In this document: in pieces, positions 54,201 to 64,000 of the stretch
Layout of the letters: each line of letters opens with the position of its first letter
Numbering within the stretch: the stretch's first letter is position 1
NCBI GenBank assembly: GCA_009746045.1
Contig: RPFO01000595.1
Span: 360,001 to 424,000, forward strand
DNA from: Mesostigma viride
Taxonomy: Eukaryota > Streptophyta > Mesostigmatophyceae > Mesostigmatales > Mesostigmataceae
Length of the DNA: 64,000 bases
Direction: 5' to 3'
Translations under genes and position numbers: made by a program
Notes under the pieces: model-generated
Told to the model about the DNA's origin: nothing
The model's input: the letters and a program-made list of their open reading frames with translations, nothing else
Database searches by the model: none

Positions 54201-57200
54201 ACCACCAACGCAAGCCACGTTGCTCACTACCGATGAGACCACCAACGCAAGCCACGTTGTTCACTACCGATGAGACCACCAACGCAAGCCACGTTGCTCA
54301 CTACCGATGAGACCACCAACGCAAGCCACGTTGCTCACTACCGATGAGACCACCAACGCAAGCCACGTTGCTCACTACCGATGAGACCACCAACGCAAGC
54401 CACGTTGTTCACTACCGATGAGACCACCAACGCAAGCCACGTTGTTCACTACCGATGAGACCACCAACGCAAGCCACGTTGTTCACTACTGATGAGACCA
54501 CCAACGCAAGCCACGTTGCTCACTACCGATGAGACCACCAACGCAAGCCACGTTGCTCACTACCGATGAGACCACCAACGCAAGCCACGTTGTTCACTAC
54601 CGATGAGACCACCAACACAAGCCACCTTGTTCACCCCGATGAGACCACCAACGCACGCCACGTTGCTCACTACCGATGAGACCACCAACGCAAGCCACGT
54701 TGGTCACTACCGATGAGACCACCAACGCAAGCCACATTGTTCACTACCAATGAGACCACCAACGCAAGCCACGTTGTTCACCATAGCAAGCACCATCATC
54801 AACTCTCGACGCTACTGCTTGCCCACGCGTCCCCCACCATGGCGATGTTGTTTACTGCAATTATCGAGTACTTGATGATCATATCTGCTGTTTTGTCCAC
54901 GCTTCACCCACCTTGACCACGTTGGTGCCGTCGCTGGCTGATGAGAAGAAGAAGGGCAGCCCTTTCTTCACTGGGAACTGGAACGTTTTCTGGGTGACCT
55001 TGTAGTCGACTGCGGAGCATCCCACATCATGGCAGCGCATTGTAGGGCGTTACGGTGCATTATACGGCACTACAGTGCAATGTAGGGCATTAGAAAGCAT
55101 TGTAGGGCGTGACAGCGTATTGCATGTGTGGCGGTGCGGGGCATCGCGGCCGTTCGTCTACTGCGGGGCATGGATGGAATCGGGTCAACTGCGGGCCATC
55201 ACACGGCATTATAGTGCGGTGTGGGGGGCATGATAGTGGTGGCAGTGGGGGGCAGGCAAGACATATAGTGCACAGACATTTAGTGCACAGACAGAATTAT
55301 AGTGCACAGACATATAGTGCACAGACATATAGTGCACAGCAAGGCATCGCGTAGCACTTTAGTGGTTGCAACTGCAGTGCACGGAGACAATCAGCCTACT
55401 CTGGTGAATCCTAAGGCATCGAGGGTTTCAACGCTGTAGCAGTGGGAGGCAATGCAACAACCAGTGTCCTGGGGAGCACCACAAAAAAATCGCATTCTGT
55501 AGCCAGCCGTGTTTGTAGCTAGCTAGCCACGTGCTGGGTATCGGGACACTGTAGAGCTGCGGTCGTTGCTGTACAGGAGGAGAGCAAAGACGTGAAGAAA
55601 GACATGAAGGATAAGGGCAACGCACGAGAGCGATGCGCAAGGAGTCGCTCACCATCGATCTTGTTCGCGACGACGATGCAGGGGATGTTCGGGCAGTAGT
55701 CGCGCAGCTCCTTGTACCAGCTGCGGGCACACAAATGGATAGGACCAAGGATTAGTGAGTAAATACATTTGTTTGACTCGCAGGAGGGCAGCAGCCGCGC
55801 GGCTACTTGTGCCAGTTTCCGGAAAACAGACAAATAGGACAAAGGATTGCTGATTGAGAAGAAGCTGATTGCTTCTTTAAGTATCAGTCCTAATCGGTTA
55901 GTAGGAAGTAATTGGCACAGCTTTATGCGCCAGCTGTAGTCCTGGAGATCTAAACAAGCAAGCAGAACAAAACAGGACAAGTAAACTGTTGACACTTCTG
56001 TGAATTTCGACTAGTGGCCACAGTAACAGGCGCAGCTTGCACCAACGTGATTACTTCATCCTGACATTGCATCGACAGCAAATACACAAGGATGACTACA
56101 AGGCAGATCCAGACGATACGGCTGATCCCAAGAAAGCGAATATGATAGGTATTAAGAACACACAAAGGTACCCATTTTAAAAAATTAACAAACCATTGAC
56201 CGCAGCAAAAACATAGTATAAATTGAGACAACTCCACTGCGATATAAAGGAGGGGCGCTTCAACCCCAGAGCAAATAAGGAGTGATGACTCAACCCAACC
56301 GCAAAGAAAGAGATACACTTCAGCCCCATAAGATCGGACGAGAGAGTCTTCCACCCCATGCAGCGCGCGCCGCCATGTACACATCAAGATTCTTGTGCGT
56401 GCACATCAAGATTCTTGTACGTGCACATCAAGATTCTTGTGCGTACACATCAAGATTCTTGTACGTGCACATCAAGATTCTTGTACGTGCACATCAAGAT
56501 TCTTGCACATGCACATCAAGATTCTTGTACGTGCACATCAAGATTCTTGTACGTACACATCAAGATTCTTGCACGTACACATCAAGATTCTTGTACGTGC
56601 ACATCAAGATTCTTGCACGTGCACATCAAGATTCTTGCACGTGCACATCAAGATCCTTGCACGTGCACATCAAGATCCTTGCACGTGCACATCAAGATTC
56701 TTGCACGTGCACATCAAGATTCTTGTACGTACACATCAAGATTCTTGTACGTGTTTTTCCGCGTCACGTCGAAGCACTGCGCGGCACAACGGTTGTTCGA
56801 GTGGGGTGGGGTCAGGCGCGCAGTGTATAACGAGACGCAAACAGGGACAAAAAAGATATCGTTAGGCAGCACTGCGTGGCATGATGGGGTCCGCGACGAG
56901 TGCCCAGACGCAAACAGGGATACACAGGACCGCGTCAGGAAGGAACTGCGCTGCGCGGTGCAACAGTAGTTGGGGTGGGGTGGGGCGCGCAAGCCATGGC
57001 AAGAGGCAAACAGGGACAGATAGGAAGGCAAACAGGGGCAGATAGGAAGGCAAACAGGGGCAGATTGGAAGGCAAACAGGGACAGATTGGAAGGCAAACA
57101 GGGGCAGATTGGAAGGCAAATAGCGGCAGATTGGAAGGCAAACAGCGGTAGATTGGAAGGCAAATGGCGGCAGATAGGAAGGTTAGCAGGGATACAGAGA

Positions 57201-58684
57201 AAGGCAAACAGGGGCAGATAGAAAGGCAAACAGGGACAGATAGGAAGGCATCCAGGGGCAGATAGGGACACGTTAGGGATGGGTGCTATTCCAGGCGAGG
57301 GGGGACTATGGAACCAATAAGATGGCATTTGAAACGGATGAGGCAGCATTGGGTTGACGGCATTGAAAGCCTAACTGCTTAGTGCTACAAGGCAGCATTC
57401 GGTGCGCAGTGGGTGGACGGCGGACAGGGTGGGTGGGTGGGTTGGTAAAGGGAGAGGGAAGGAGGGAGGGCAGATGACAGAAGACCAGCTGGGGGGATGA
57501 GAAGGGCCTTGGGGGGGGGGGGGAAGGGGGAGACTGGGATGTGTGGGGCCAGGGGGCCAGGTGGGGGAAAGAGGGAGAGTGTGGCGAACTCAAGCCAGTT
57601 TGGAGGAGGCATACCAGGATGCAGGCGTGCGCGCGGTAGTAGTAGGAAGGGTGCAAGTTGTTGAATCGCTCCTGCCCGGCAGTATCCCAGAAGTCTGCAG
57701 CGGGGGTTGCAGGTAGGGTGGAATAAGTGGTTGCAGACAGGATCAGCTACCCGGTAAGGAATGGGGTTGGAGACAAGCGGGGTTGCAAACTGGACTAGAC
57801 AAAGGGATGTAGACGGGATGACAAACACGATTGCAAACGAGCTTCCAAACAGGTTTGCAAACATGGTTGAAAGCGGGATTACAGGCGAAACCAAGACAGA
57901 ACTCATGTACACTTCAGCGCGGTTATAGCATGCCGAGATGCGTCAAATGTGTAAGAGAGAGAGAGAGAGAGGGAGAGAGAGAGGGAGGGAGGGATGGAGG
58001 GATGGAGGGATGGATGGATGGAGGGAGGGAGGGAGGGAGGGAGGGAGGGAGGGAGGGAGGGAGGGAGGGAGGGAGGAGGGAGGGAGGGAGGGAGGGAGAG
58101 GGAGGGAGGGAGGGAGGGAGGGAGGGAGGGAGGGAGGGAGGGAGGGAGGAGGGAGGGAGGGAGGAGGGAGGGAGGGAGGGAGGGAGGGAGGGAGGGAGGG
58201 AGGAGGGAGGGAGGGAGGGAGGGAGGGAGGGAGGGAGGGAGGGAGGGAGGAGGGAGGGAGGGAGGGAGGGAGGGAGGGAGGGGGGAGGGAGGGAGGGAGG
58301 GAGGGAGGGAGGGAGGGAGGAAAGGAGGGAGGGAGGGAGGAGGGGGAGGGAGGGAGGGAGGGAGGGAGGGAGGGAGGGAGGAGGGAGGGAGGGAGGGAGG
58401 GAGGGAGGGAGGGAGGGAGGGAGGGAGGGAGGGAGGGAGGAGGGAGGGAGGAGGGGGGAGGGAGGGAGGGAGGGAGGGAGGGAGGGAGGGCGGGAGGAAA
58501 GGAGGGAGGGAGGGAGGAGGAGGGAGGGAGGGAGGGAGGAGGGAGGGAGGGAGGGAGGGAGGGAGGGAGGGAGGGAGGGAGGGAGGGAGGAGGAGGGAGG
58601 GAGGGAGGAGGGAGGGAGGGAGGGAGGGAGGGAGGGAGGGAGGGAGGGAGGGAGGGAGGGAGGGAGGGAGGGAGGGAGGGAGGG

Positions 58685-58775
<91 letters not shown>

Positions 58776-60276
58776 TGTGTGTGTGTGTGTGTGTGTGTTT
58801 GTGTGTGCATGCATGCGTGCGTGTGTGCGTGCGTGCGTGTTTTTGTTCGTGCGTGCGCGAGTATACATGCCGGTGTGGCACAGGGTACCGCGTTGGTCCC
58901 CCGGGGCATGGCTATTTCCCTGTTGGTGTGCACCCAAGACCAACCCGTGGCTATTGATAGCCCCTGCTCACCCACGGCTATTTCCCTGTTTGTGTGCACC
59001 CAAGACCAACCTGTGGCTATTGATAGCCCCTGGTCACCCACGGCTATTTCCCTGTTTGTGTGCACCCAAGACCAACCCGTGGCTATTTATAGCCCCTGCT
59101 CACCCACGGCTATTTCTCTGTTTGTGTGCACCCAAGACCAACCCGTGGCTATTGATAGCCCCTGCTCACCCACGGCTATTTCCCTGTTTGTGTGCACCCA
59201 AGACCAACCCGAGGCTATTTATAGCCCCTGCTCACCCACGGCTATTTCCCGGCCATCATCATTTTTGAAGTTGTATCGGAAGAGCGTGAGGGCGAACGTG
59301 GACAGCTGCTGCGGCTGGTAGCCATCCATCAGGAAGCGCTCAACCAGCCTGGTGCGACAGAAGCATTTCAGTGATAATGATGACATCCGCGAGCACGGGG
59401 ACCAAGTATGGGGTAGAGCATGGGGTAAAGGTATATGAGAGCCCACACTATATCTGGAACTCCTCCACCAGCCAGGTGACACAGAACCATGATTGCGGGA
59501 ACTGATGAAACACGCGCGGATTGTAAAGTGAGGTATAAGCACACGGGTGAACGTTCATCACGGAGCAGAACTTCAGAGCGAAATGGGGATCAGCATACGG
59601 CAACTCACAGGCACAGGCACACTCAGAAGGGGTCGTCAGAAGGGGTCGGATCGCCTAGTTGTAATCTAGAAGGCGACCCCTTTAAAGGGCTAAAGGAATG
59701 GCCATCGCGAGGCCTAGGTGGGTGCTGGCACAGGTGCGTCCGTGAGAGCATGCACAGAACGGTGGCAGGTGCTACAGGTGTGGTGAGAGCGTGCACAGAA
59801 CGGTGGCGGGTGCTGGAACAGGTGTATCAGTGAGAGTGTTATACGATCTCACATGGTGGAAAATAATTGCGTGATTCATTAGGTCATGTGCGGCCGCGGG
59901 GAGAATCAAAGCAGTCATATCCGCATTAGCATGACTGGTGCCACTATTCTTCCTGCAAATCCTGTCTCGATGATCACACAGGAATGCCGGGCTCTTATTT
60001 GCTATCGATATACTTAAGTTAGACGAAAGCAGTCACCACCTGCCTGGTCTTGGTTGACTTGAAGCTCCACATTCCTATCGCTGGCCAGTTTCCAATCCAG
60101 ATCGTATGATTTACGTACATAACCGATATTGATTAATATCTGCGTATGCTAGCGGCTTGAACGAGCAACATTCAGCGGACAGGAACTTGGATGATGGGGG
60201 TGGCACGCACGCACTTAGATTTGCCCACGGCAGAGTCGCCCAGTAGGATGACCTTCACGGCATTCTCACTGGTGAC
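51117..60276 (-). CDS. RABL2: RABL2-type small GTPase, 7 exons seen; first and last exons not found
   Basis: Exons on the minus strand are 60276-60215, 59348-59236, 57694-57615, 56776-56733, 55720-55653, 55009-54912 and 51212-51117. All junctions are GT-AG and phases agree. The product has a P-loop ([12 protein letters not shown]), the RABL2-specific block [15 protein letters not shown] in place of a Rab switch I, the [11 protein letters not shown] switch [21 protein letters not shown], the base motif CIVVANKID, and the SASDGTNVV block of the last G motif. RABL2 binds the intraflagellar-transport B complex and is needed for cilia. It occurs only in ciliated lineages. Exons total about 190 codons against about 230 in known RABL2 proteins. 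The introns are far longer than the exons and full of satellites. Confidence 0.93.
51421..52497. repeat. C-rich satellite in blocks: CCCCAAA, CCCCCG, CCCCGG, CCCCAAT, CCCCCAA
   Basis: About 1.07 kb of 6-7 bp units changes type in consecutive blocks: CCCCAAA to about 51672, GC-only units to about 52130, then CCCCAGG/CCCCAAT and CCCCCAA. It lies in the last visible RABL2 intron. Open frames across it are artefacts. The other strand is strongly G-rich and could form quadruplexes. Confidence 0.95.
52690..54790. repeat. 37-bp minisatellite, about 56 copies
   Basis: The unit contains CACTACCGATGAGACCACC and AACGCAAGCCACGTTGTTC, with T/C variation in GTTGTTC/GTTGCTC and a few ACCACGG variants. It lies in the RABL2 intron just downstream (sense direction) of the sixth visible exon. 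Confidence 0.97.
54912..55009 (-). CDS. RABL2: RABL2 exon with the SASDGTNVV block (sixth visible exon)
   Basis: 98 bp after acceptor CTCCGCAG; donor GTCAAG|GTGGGT. Encodes [18 protein letters not shown] and [11 protein letters not shown]. Confidence 0.92.
55025..55350. repeat. Degenerate short repeats near the sixth RABL2 exon acceptor
   Basis: Words such as GCATTGTAGGGCGTTACGG, ACATATAGTGCACAG and GTCNACTGCGGGGCAT recur. The last resembles the exon acceptor at 55004-55021. Confidence 0.6.
55653..55720 (-). CDS. RABL2: RABL2 exon with the NKID motif (fifth visible exon)
   Basis: 68 bp after acceptor CCCGCAG; donor GATG|GTGAGC. Encodes [20 protein letters not shown] and ID. NKxD recognises the guanine base. 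Confidence 0.93.
56379..56756. repeat. 22-bp minisatellite made of the RABL2 micro-exon donor
   Basis: About 17 units of CACATCAAGATTCTTGTACG plus TG, with G/A variants. The rightmost unit overlaps the 3' end and donor of the 56733-56776 exon. Confidence 0.95.
56733..56776 (-). CDS. RABL2: RABL2 micro-exon (fourth visible exon)
   Basis: Only 44 bp, after acceptor CGCGCAG. Encodes [14 protein letters not shown]. The donor GATGT|GTACGT gives the phase needed for the next exon. Its 3' end is the first unit of a 22-bp tandem array. Confidence 0.87.
56990..57260. repeat. Minisatellite, unit about 18 bp
   Basis: GGCAAACAGGGGCAGATA-type units, about 14 copies, in the intron before the micro-exon. 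Confidence 0.92.
57615..57694 (-). CDS. RABL2: RABL2 exon with switch II (third visible exon)
   Basis: 80 bp after acceptor GCTGCAG; donor ATCCTG|GTATGC. Encodes [19 protein letters not shown] and RAHACIL. Confidence 0.93.
57955..58800. repeat. (GGGA)n, (GA)n and (TG)n tract
   Basis: GGGA repeats with GGA slips run to about 58686, then (GA)n to about 58773 and (TG)n to about 58798. All lie in one RABL2 intron. Confidence 0.97.
58905..59257. repeat. 66-bp minisatellite containing the RABL2 exon donor
   Basis: About five units with TGTGTGCACCCAAGACCAAC and GCTCACCCACGGCTATTTCC. The last unit is the true exon-intron junction at 59236. Confidence 0.95.
59236..59348 (-). CDS. RABL2: RABL2 exon with the QPQQLST block (second visible exon)
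   Basis: 113 bp after acceptor CGCACCAG. Encodes [17 protein letters not shown] and [17 protein letters not shown]. The donor is GTGG|GTGAGC. The donor region is the unit of a 66-bp array in the next intron. Confidence 0.92.
60215..60276 (-). CDS. RABL2: RABL2 exon 2 (P-loop); called the first visible exon
   Basis: 62 bp, phase 0 in and 2 out, after acceptor GTGACAG; donor AA|GTGCGT. Encodes [16 protein letters not shown]. The start-codon exon lies upstream (higher coordinates) and was not found. Confidence 0.9.
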
Positions 60277-62507
60277 CTGTCACGACAAACGCCGTCAGTT
60301 TGACAGGATGCCCGCATCAGGTTGACACAATGCAGGACATTCGGGGTATCAGGATCATCGTGACGGAATTCTAAGCCGCTGACTGCGGCATCAGCAACGT
60401 GACAGGTGCCAGAAATTCCCATTCCTAGAACCAATAAGCACTGGTAATGGAACCGATAAGCACAAGTGCCCTGCAGCCATCTCTGCACTGAACAACAGGT
60501 CTAGCCAGTTTAAGCAGTAGTACCCTGTTCCTTACTACGAGTTTTCTGGCTACATCCCCTGTTTCTTTCCTCTTCGGGGTCCTTCCAGCTGCTACTGAGA
60601 TATCCCAGAGACAGTTATTTTTGACGCAGAAATATCTAGCCAAGGCTGAACAACATACATTTCTGGGCCAGCCATGGTCCCCCATACAAAGCAAGTTTTG
60701 CCTTCCCCCCCCCCCCCCCCCCCCCCCAAACTGCCAAATCCAACAAAAATGCCCCATTCTTGCGTGGAGGCTCCTGGATTTCCGATGCATCAAATGACTA
60801 GGAAATTGTACCCCACCCCTTGAGAGCACAACCAGACACTGATAACCGCAGCAAATGCATCAGAGAGCCCCCGAAGAAGGCGATATGCGGGCACAATTTG
60901 TTTCGAATGGGAAGAGGGATGTGCGGATGAAAGATCAATACATGACTATTAAACTGCTCGATTTATTACCCGTCCAAGGATGGGCAGGCCAAAGGCAAGG
61001 ACAATTAGGCGAGAAAGAATAACAGGAACAAGTAGCCAACGAATCTGAAGGGAGCAGTTGCTATGTCGAAGCTTCGTCGCACCCACAGTAGTTGCTAGAC
61101 TCTCCCAGTGAGCAGTTTAATTGACCTGTGGCCTGCCTTTCAAGGCAACGAGAGAAAGGGGGGGGTCCTATGCCCCCTACTTGCTGTGCATCAAACAGGG
61201 ATAAAAGGTACCTACTCAAAAGTTGGTACCCCGTGACTCTTCCAACGGAGGCGCGTGAATGAATGACGGGAGCAGTTGCAATTGTCAAAATGGATGGACA
61301 GTCACAACATGACTTGTTCTACACGTCTGTCCCTCTGTGCACGCCATTTGGTCAGTCAAATGGCCGACCCACTCAGCAGTTAGACATATATGCAATAACA
61401 CACATCGTACCAATGATAGCTGCTCTGCTTCTGCTTCACTTCCTTTAGGCCGGTCCTCCATGGTGCTGGAAATAGATTATGAAAAAGATGGCTTCAGGCT
61501 AGATATCAAGTAACCGTGCTCCGTCCCACCGCACTACGCTAAGCCCGCCCCTAGCATGCAGGTGTGACTGCAATGGGAAATGTTGCCGACGTTGGGCAAC
61601 CACTAGCCCGCCAGGAAAGGTGAAGGGACACCAACAAAAAATCCTCGCGACAAAATGGTTCACAATAATGCCGTGTTATGCGGATGGCTACGCCAAGATT
61701 TTCCCAACCTCTAATGGAAAATGGCGCAAATGCTACCAGCCGTAAGATTTTTCGAAATGCCGATGACGAAGCCTGGGATATGGAGTCCGGCAAATTACTG
61801 TGATATCATGTCGCGTGATATCACGTCGAGCGGTCTAGTGCGGTGTCCACGAGCAACGAAAACCTGACAGCCAGAATGCATATCGTCGCCAGCTCTGACA
61901 GCCTGAGCGTAATTGCGATCCCCTGGTTACATTGGGGATCCACCCTGGATCTAGGTGTGGTGTACGGCATGCAAGTCGGGTGTAAGTTGTAACGGTGTGG
62001 GGCCTGATAGGTACGGTCAGAAGGTTATGGACTACGGGAAAATTTTGGACCAGGTACGGAAAGTTTCGGAATAAGGACACGGGTACTAAATTTATCCGGG
62101 CGTACATTGCTCGTCGCTGTACTGTAATGTTGGTCGAGAATTCTCGACAACAATTACATATTAGGATACCAGTTTCCTAAATCTCTATTTCGTGCCACCA
62201 TCGCTGCACGCTCCCGCCATCATTACATCTATTCAGTTGCAAAAGTTTTGTGGGCGTACGCAAGTACGATAGCGGGATAAGAACACTTTGCAGGGCATCT
62301 GTGGAGCAGTGTGTGGAAGCTCGCTGCTTACGTCATAACTCAAGGAGAAAAGGACAATCACCCACCAGATTGCACCTCTGGACATGGGATATATCATACT
62401 GTAATGCAGGCGGCCCACCAATTATAAGAGTCTCAACCAACTAGAGTCGATAATAGGTTGCATTTCCTCGTAGTTCTAGCCCCGCAAAGTAAAGCCACTC
62501 TTCAAAG
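60277..62507. other. No gene recognised; includes a C tract
   Basis: It should contain the RABL2 start-codon exon and promoter, but neither could be identified. A run of about 23 C lies near 60704-60726. Confidence 0.4.
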
Positions 62508-62600
62508 ATGTTTGGCATGACGATGCTTGGAGGGGGGGACGGCAGTACGTTTGCGAAGCTTGCGAGTACAATTGTCGCGACTTTGGGGAGTCTCTCTGAC
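62508..62600 (+). CDS. Exon 1 of the unrecognised gene
   Basis: 31 codons, phase 0 out. Rich in Gly, Ala and Thr. Donor GTAAGG. Confidence 0.55.
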
Positions 62601-63118
62601 GTAAGGAAGCAGCTGGAATGCCCGCGAAATAATATATTAGATCGTGTTATGATTTTCATGCTGACTGGGCTGACCGGTCTCAAGGTACCGTCCATTAACC
62701 CTCGAAGTAACGCCGTGATGAGGCGTTTTAGGTTGCCATCGTCTGTCGTCAACCCGCGTTAAAGCCAGAAGATCGCTCCTCTTTCTACATTATAGACCCT
62801 TGGTAATTATGGAAGCAGTTGATGCTTGGACGCTGCCGCCAACAGCCACGTGAGCGCGCTCGGCACGGCACATTGCTGAATCATGCTGCTCTGGACACGC
62901 GTAACCTTCCTCTGAGGATCTGTATTGAACTTTGTGTCCACCGCGATTGCCTGTGGCCAGGAAAAAGTCCTGGACGTCTACGACCGTTTGAAGGAACCGG
63001 CGGCGCCACGGACGCCCGATGAGGGCCAGATGGTCCTGAAGCGTGCCCTGATACCGGATCTGCTCAAGGAGGCCATGGGCCGGGAGCTGACGATTGAGGA
63101 GCGGACGTTGATGCTCAA
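62508..63118 (+). CDS. Unrecognised gene, first two exons
   Basis: Exon 1 (62508-62600) starts MFGMTMLGGGDGSTFAK and ends TLGSLSD at donor GAC|GTAAGG. A 360-bp intron ends CTGTGGCCAG. Exon 2 (62961-63118) reads EKVLDVYDRLKEPAAPRTPD, then LKRALIPDLLKEAMG and ELTIEERTLMLK at donor AA|GTAAGC. Both exons are in phase, and the protein is soluble and mostly helical in look. I do not recognise the family. Further exons should lie to the right, but none was identified before the window ends. The start is the first ATG of an open frame with good splice signals. Confidence 0.6.
62961..63118 (+). CDS. Exon 2 of the unrecognised gene
   Basis: 158 bp, phase 0 in and 2 out. Strong coding character with acceptor GGCCAG and donor GTAAGC. 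Confidence 0.65.
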
Positions 63119-64000
63119 GTAAGCCCCCACACCCTGACCAGCGGGCATTTCGTAGTAGTTGGTAGTTCATGGCAGTCTGGACGAGCCCGTGCAAGCAAAC
63201 TTCATAGTGCGGACTTCATCATTTGTGACATTTGTGGGATGGCACGCTTTCCCAGTGATTCGTAGCAGCCGTGCGCGGGGCACTGTACCTTGCACACTTT
63301 GTCTTTATTTCTTCTTGGAGCGTCCATGTATATGTCATAACAGAGACAGCAGAAAAATGGTGTTTTTCTGATTGGTTTATGGTGAGTCATCCTGGTTCCA
63401 CGTTTCGGCTCAGCTGATTGTAAACCCGCACGGGCTCCTAAATATCAATGAAACAACCAGCAGGTATGTTGGACTCCAACATATCTTGTTAAACGTCGTC
63501 TTCTCAAATGCTTCCCTCGTGAATCTTTGCTGTTTGAGTTACAACACACAAGTGTCACCCGCTGGCCCCGCCCCACCCAATATGGCATTCCGAGCAGCCC
63601 ACCAATCCGCGTGCAACCCGCGATTCGCTATCCGAGCAATCAACCATCCCGGGTGCAGTCCACGTTTTTAGTCTTCTACACCTGGATTGGGCGTACCTTG
63701 TAGTCCTGCCTGCTATTGGCCCTGCGGTCCGTTCCCCCTTTTGGATTGGTCGCGTCCTCGGGGTGCTCCTAATAGTCTGCAAAAGGTGGACGTTCTTGAA
63801 TTAGTGCGGTAGGTTAGGTCCTCCGCCCTGGACTAGAATCTTGCACTTCTCCCGTGTGGACATTTTTACTCCTTGCTGGCGTGTACACTTTCCTTCTTGT
63901 TCCTCCGTTTGCCACTTCTCCCGGCCAAGGGGAGAGAAAAGATGTCATCTCTCCCTGTATTTTTCTCTCCAGCGGCAAGCTCCGTGCCCCTCCTTTGCTT
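63119..64000. other. Intron or downstream sequence, no exon recognised
   Basis: Several G/C-rich stretches near 63550-63780 were read in all frames without a convincing exon. Confidence 0.35.

Noticed and set aside
52690-54790. CRISPR-like array of regular repeats
   Set aside because: The 37-bp units are contiguous with no variable spacers, and the context is a eukaryotic intron.
57831-59321. Open frames of over 300 codons across the GGGA/GA/TG tract
   Set aside because: Simple-repeat artefact lying in a RABL2 intron.
1-64000. tRNA or rRNA genes
   Set aside because: No cloverleaf or rRNA core was noticed by eye. A covariance-model scan would be needed to exclude a tRNA.

Overview
This window is nuclear DNA from a eukaryote: the genes have long GT-AG introns, there are several classes of retrotransposon, and simple-sequence tracts are extensive. 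A RABL2 ciliary GTPase gene implies an organism with cilia or flagella. A tyrosine-recombinase retrotransposon with the split-repeat layout known from Volvox (Kangaroo) and Chlamydomonas (TOC1), plus chromovirus, Copia and LINE relics, makes a flagellate green alga the best guess. That assignment is inference, not proof.

Three host genes can be read. (1) Positions 1-12485, minus strand: seven exons of a secreted protein with a signal peptide and two tandem type-1 periplasmic-binding-like domains; the 3' end lies outside the window. (2) Positions 51117-60276, minus strand: seven exons of a RABL2-type GTPase; the start-codon exon and the last C-terminal exon were not found. (3) Positions 62508-63118, plus strand: the first two exons of an unrecognised gene. 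Their introns are packed with satellites and small transposons.

Between the genes lies a transposon field. It holds a 3.5 kb Mutator-like element with 9-bp target duplications (13140-16604), LINE remnants (about 18990-19830 and 49690-50640) and a dead integrase on the minus strand (about 20300-20950). A chromodomain Ty3/gypsy element is split by a three-LTR Copia composite (21820-33045), whose first LTR itself carries two DNA transposons. Downstream of the gypsy pol come a pair of 1.77 kb LTRs around a gag-only interior (36525-41941) and a near-complete PAT/Kangaroo-type element in the A1-ORFs-B1-A2-B2 arrangement (43145-48472).

The most unusual signal is in the introns. Several tandem arrays are built from units that contain, or closely resemble, the adjacent exon-intron junction. 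They are a 66-bp array at RABL2 exon 2, a 22-bp array at RABL2 exon 4, a degenerate array of about 100 bp at exon 6 of the binding-protein gene, and, less certainly, a 37-bp array near RABL2 exon 6. Degenerate copies of 3' splice sites also occur. This suggests introns growing by repeated duplication of their own splice junctions and carrying many decoy sites. A second notable point is a Copia polyprotein whose aspartic protease lies between integrase and reverse transcriptase.
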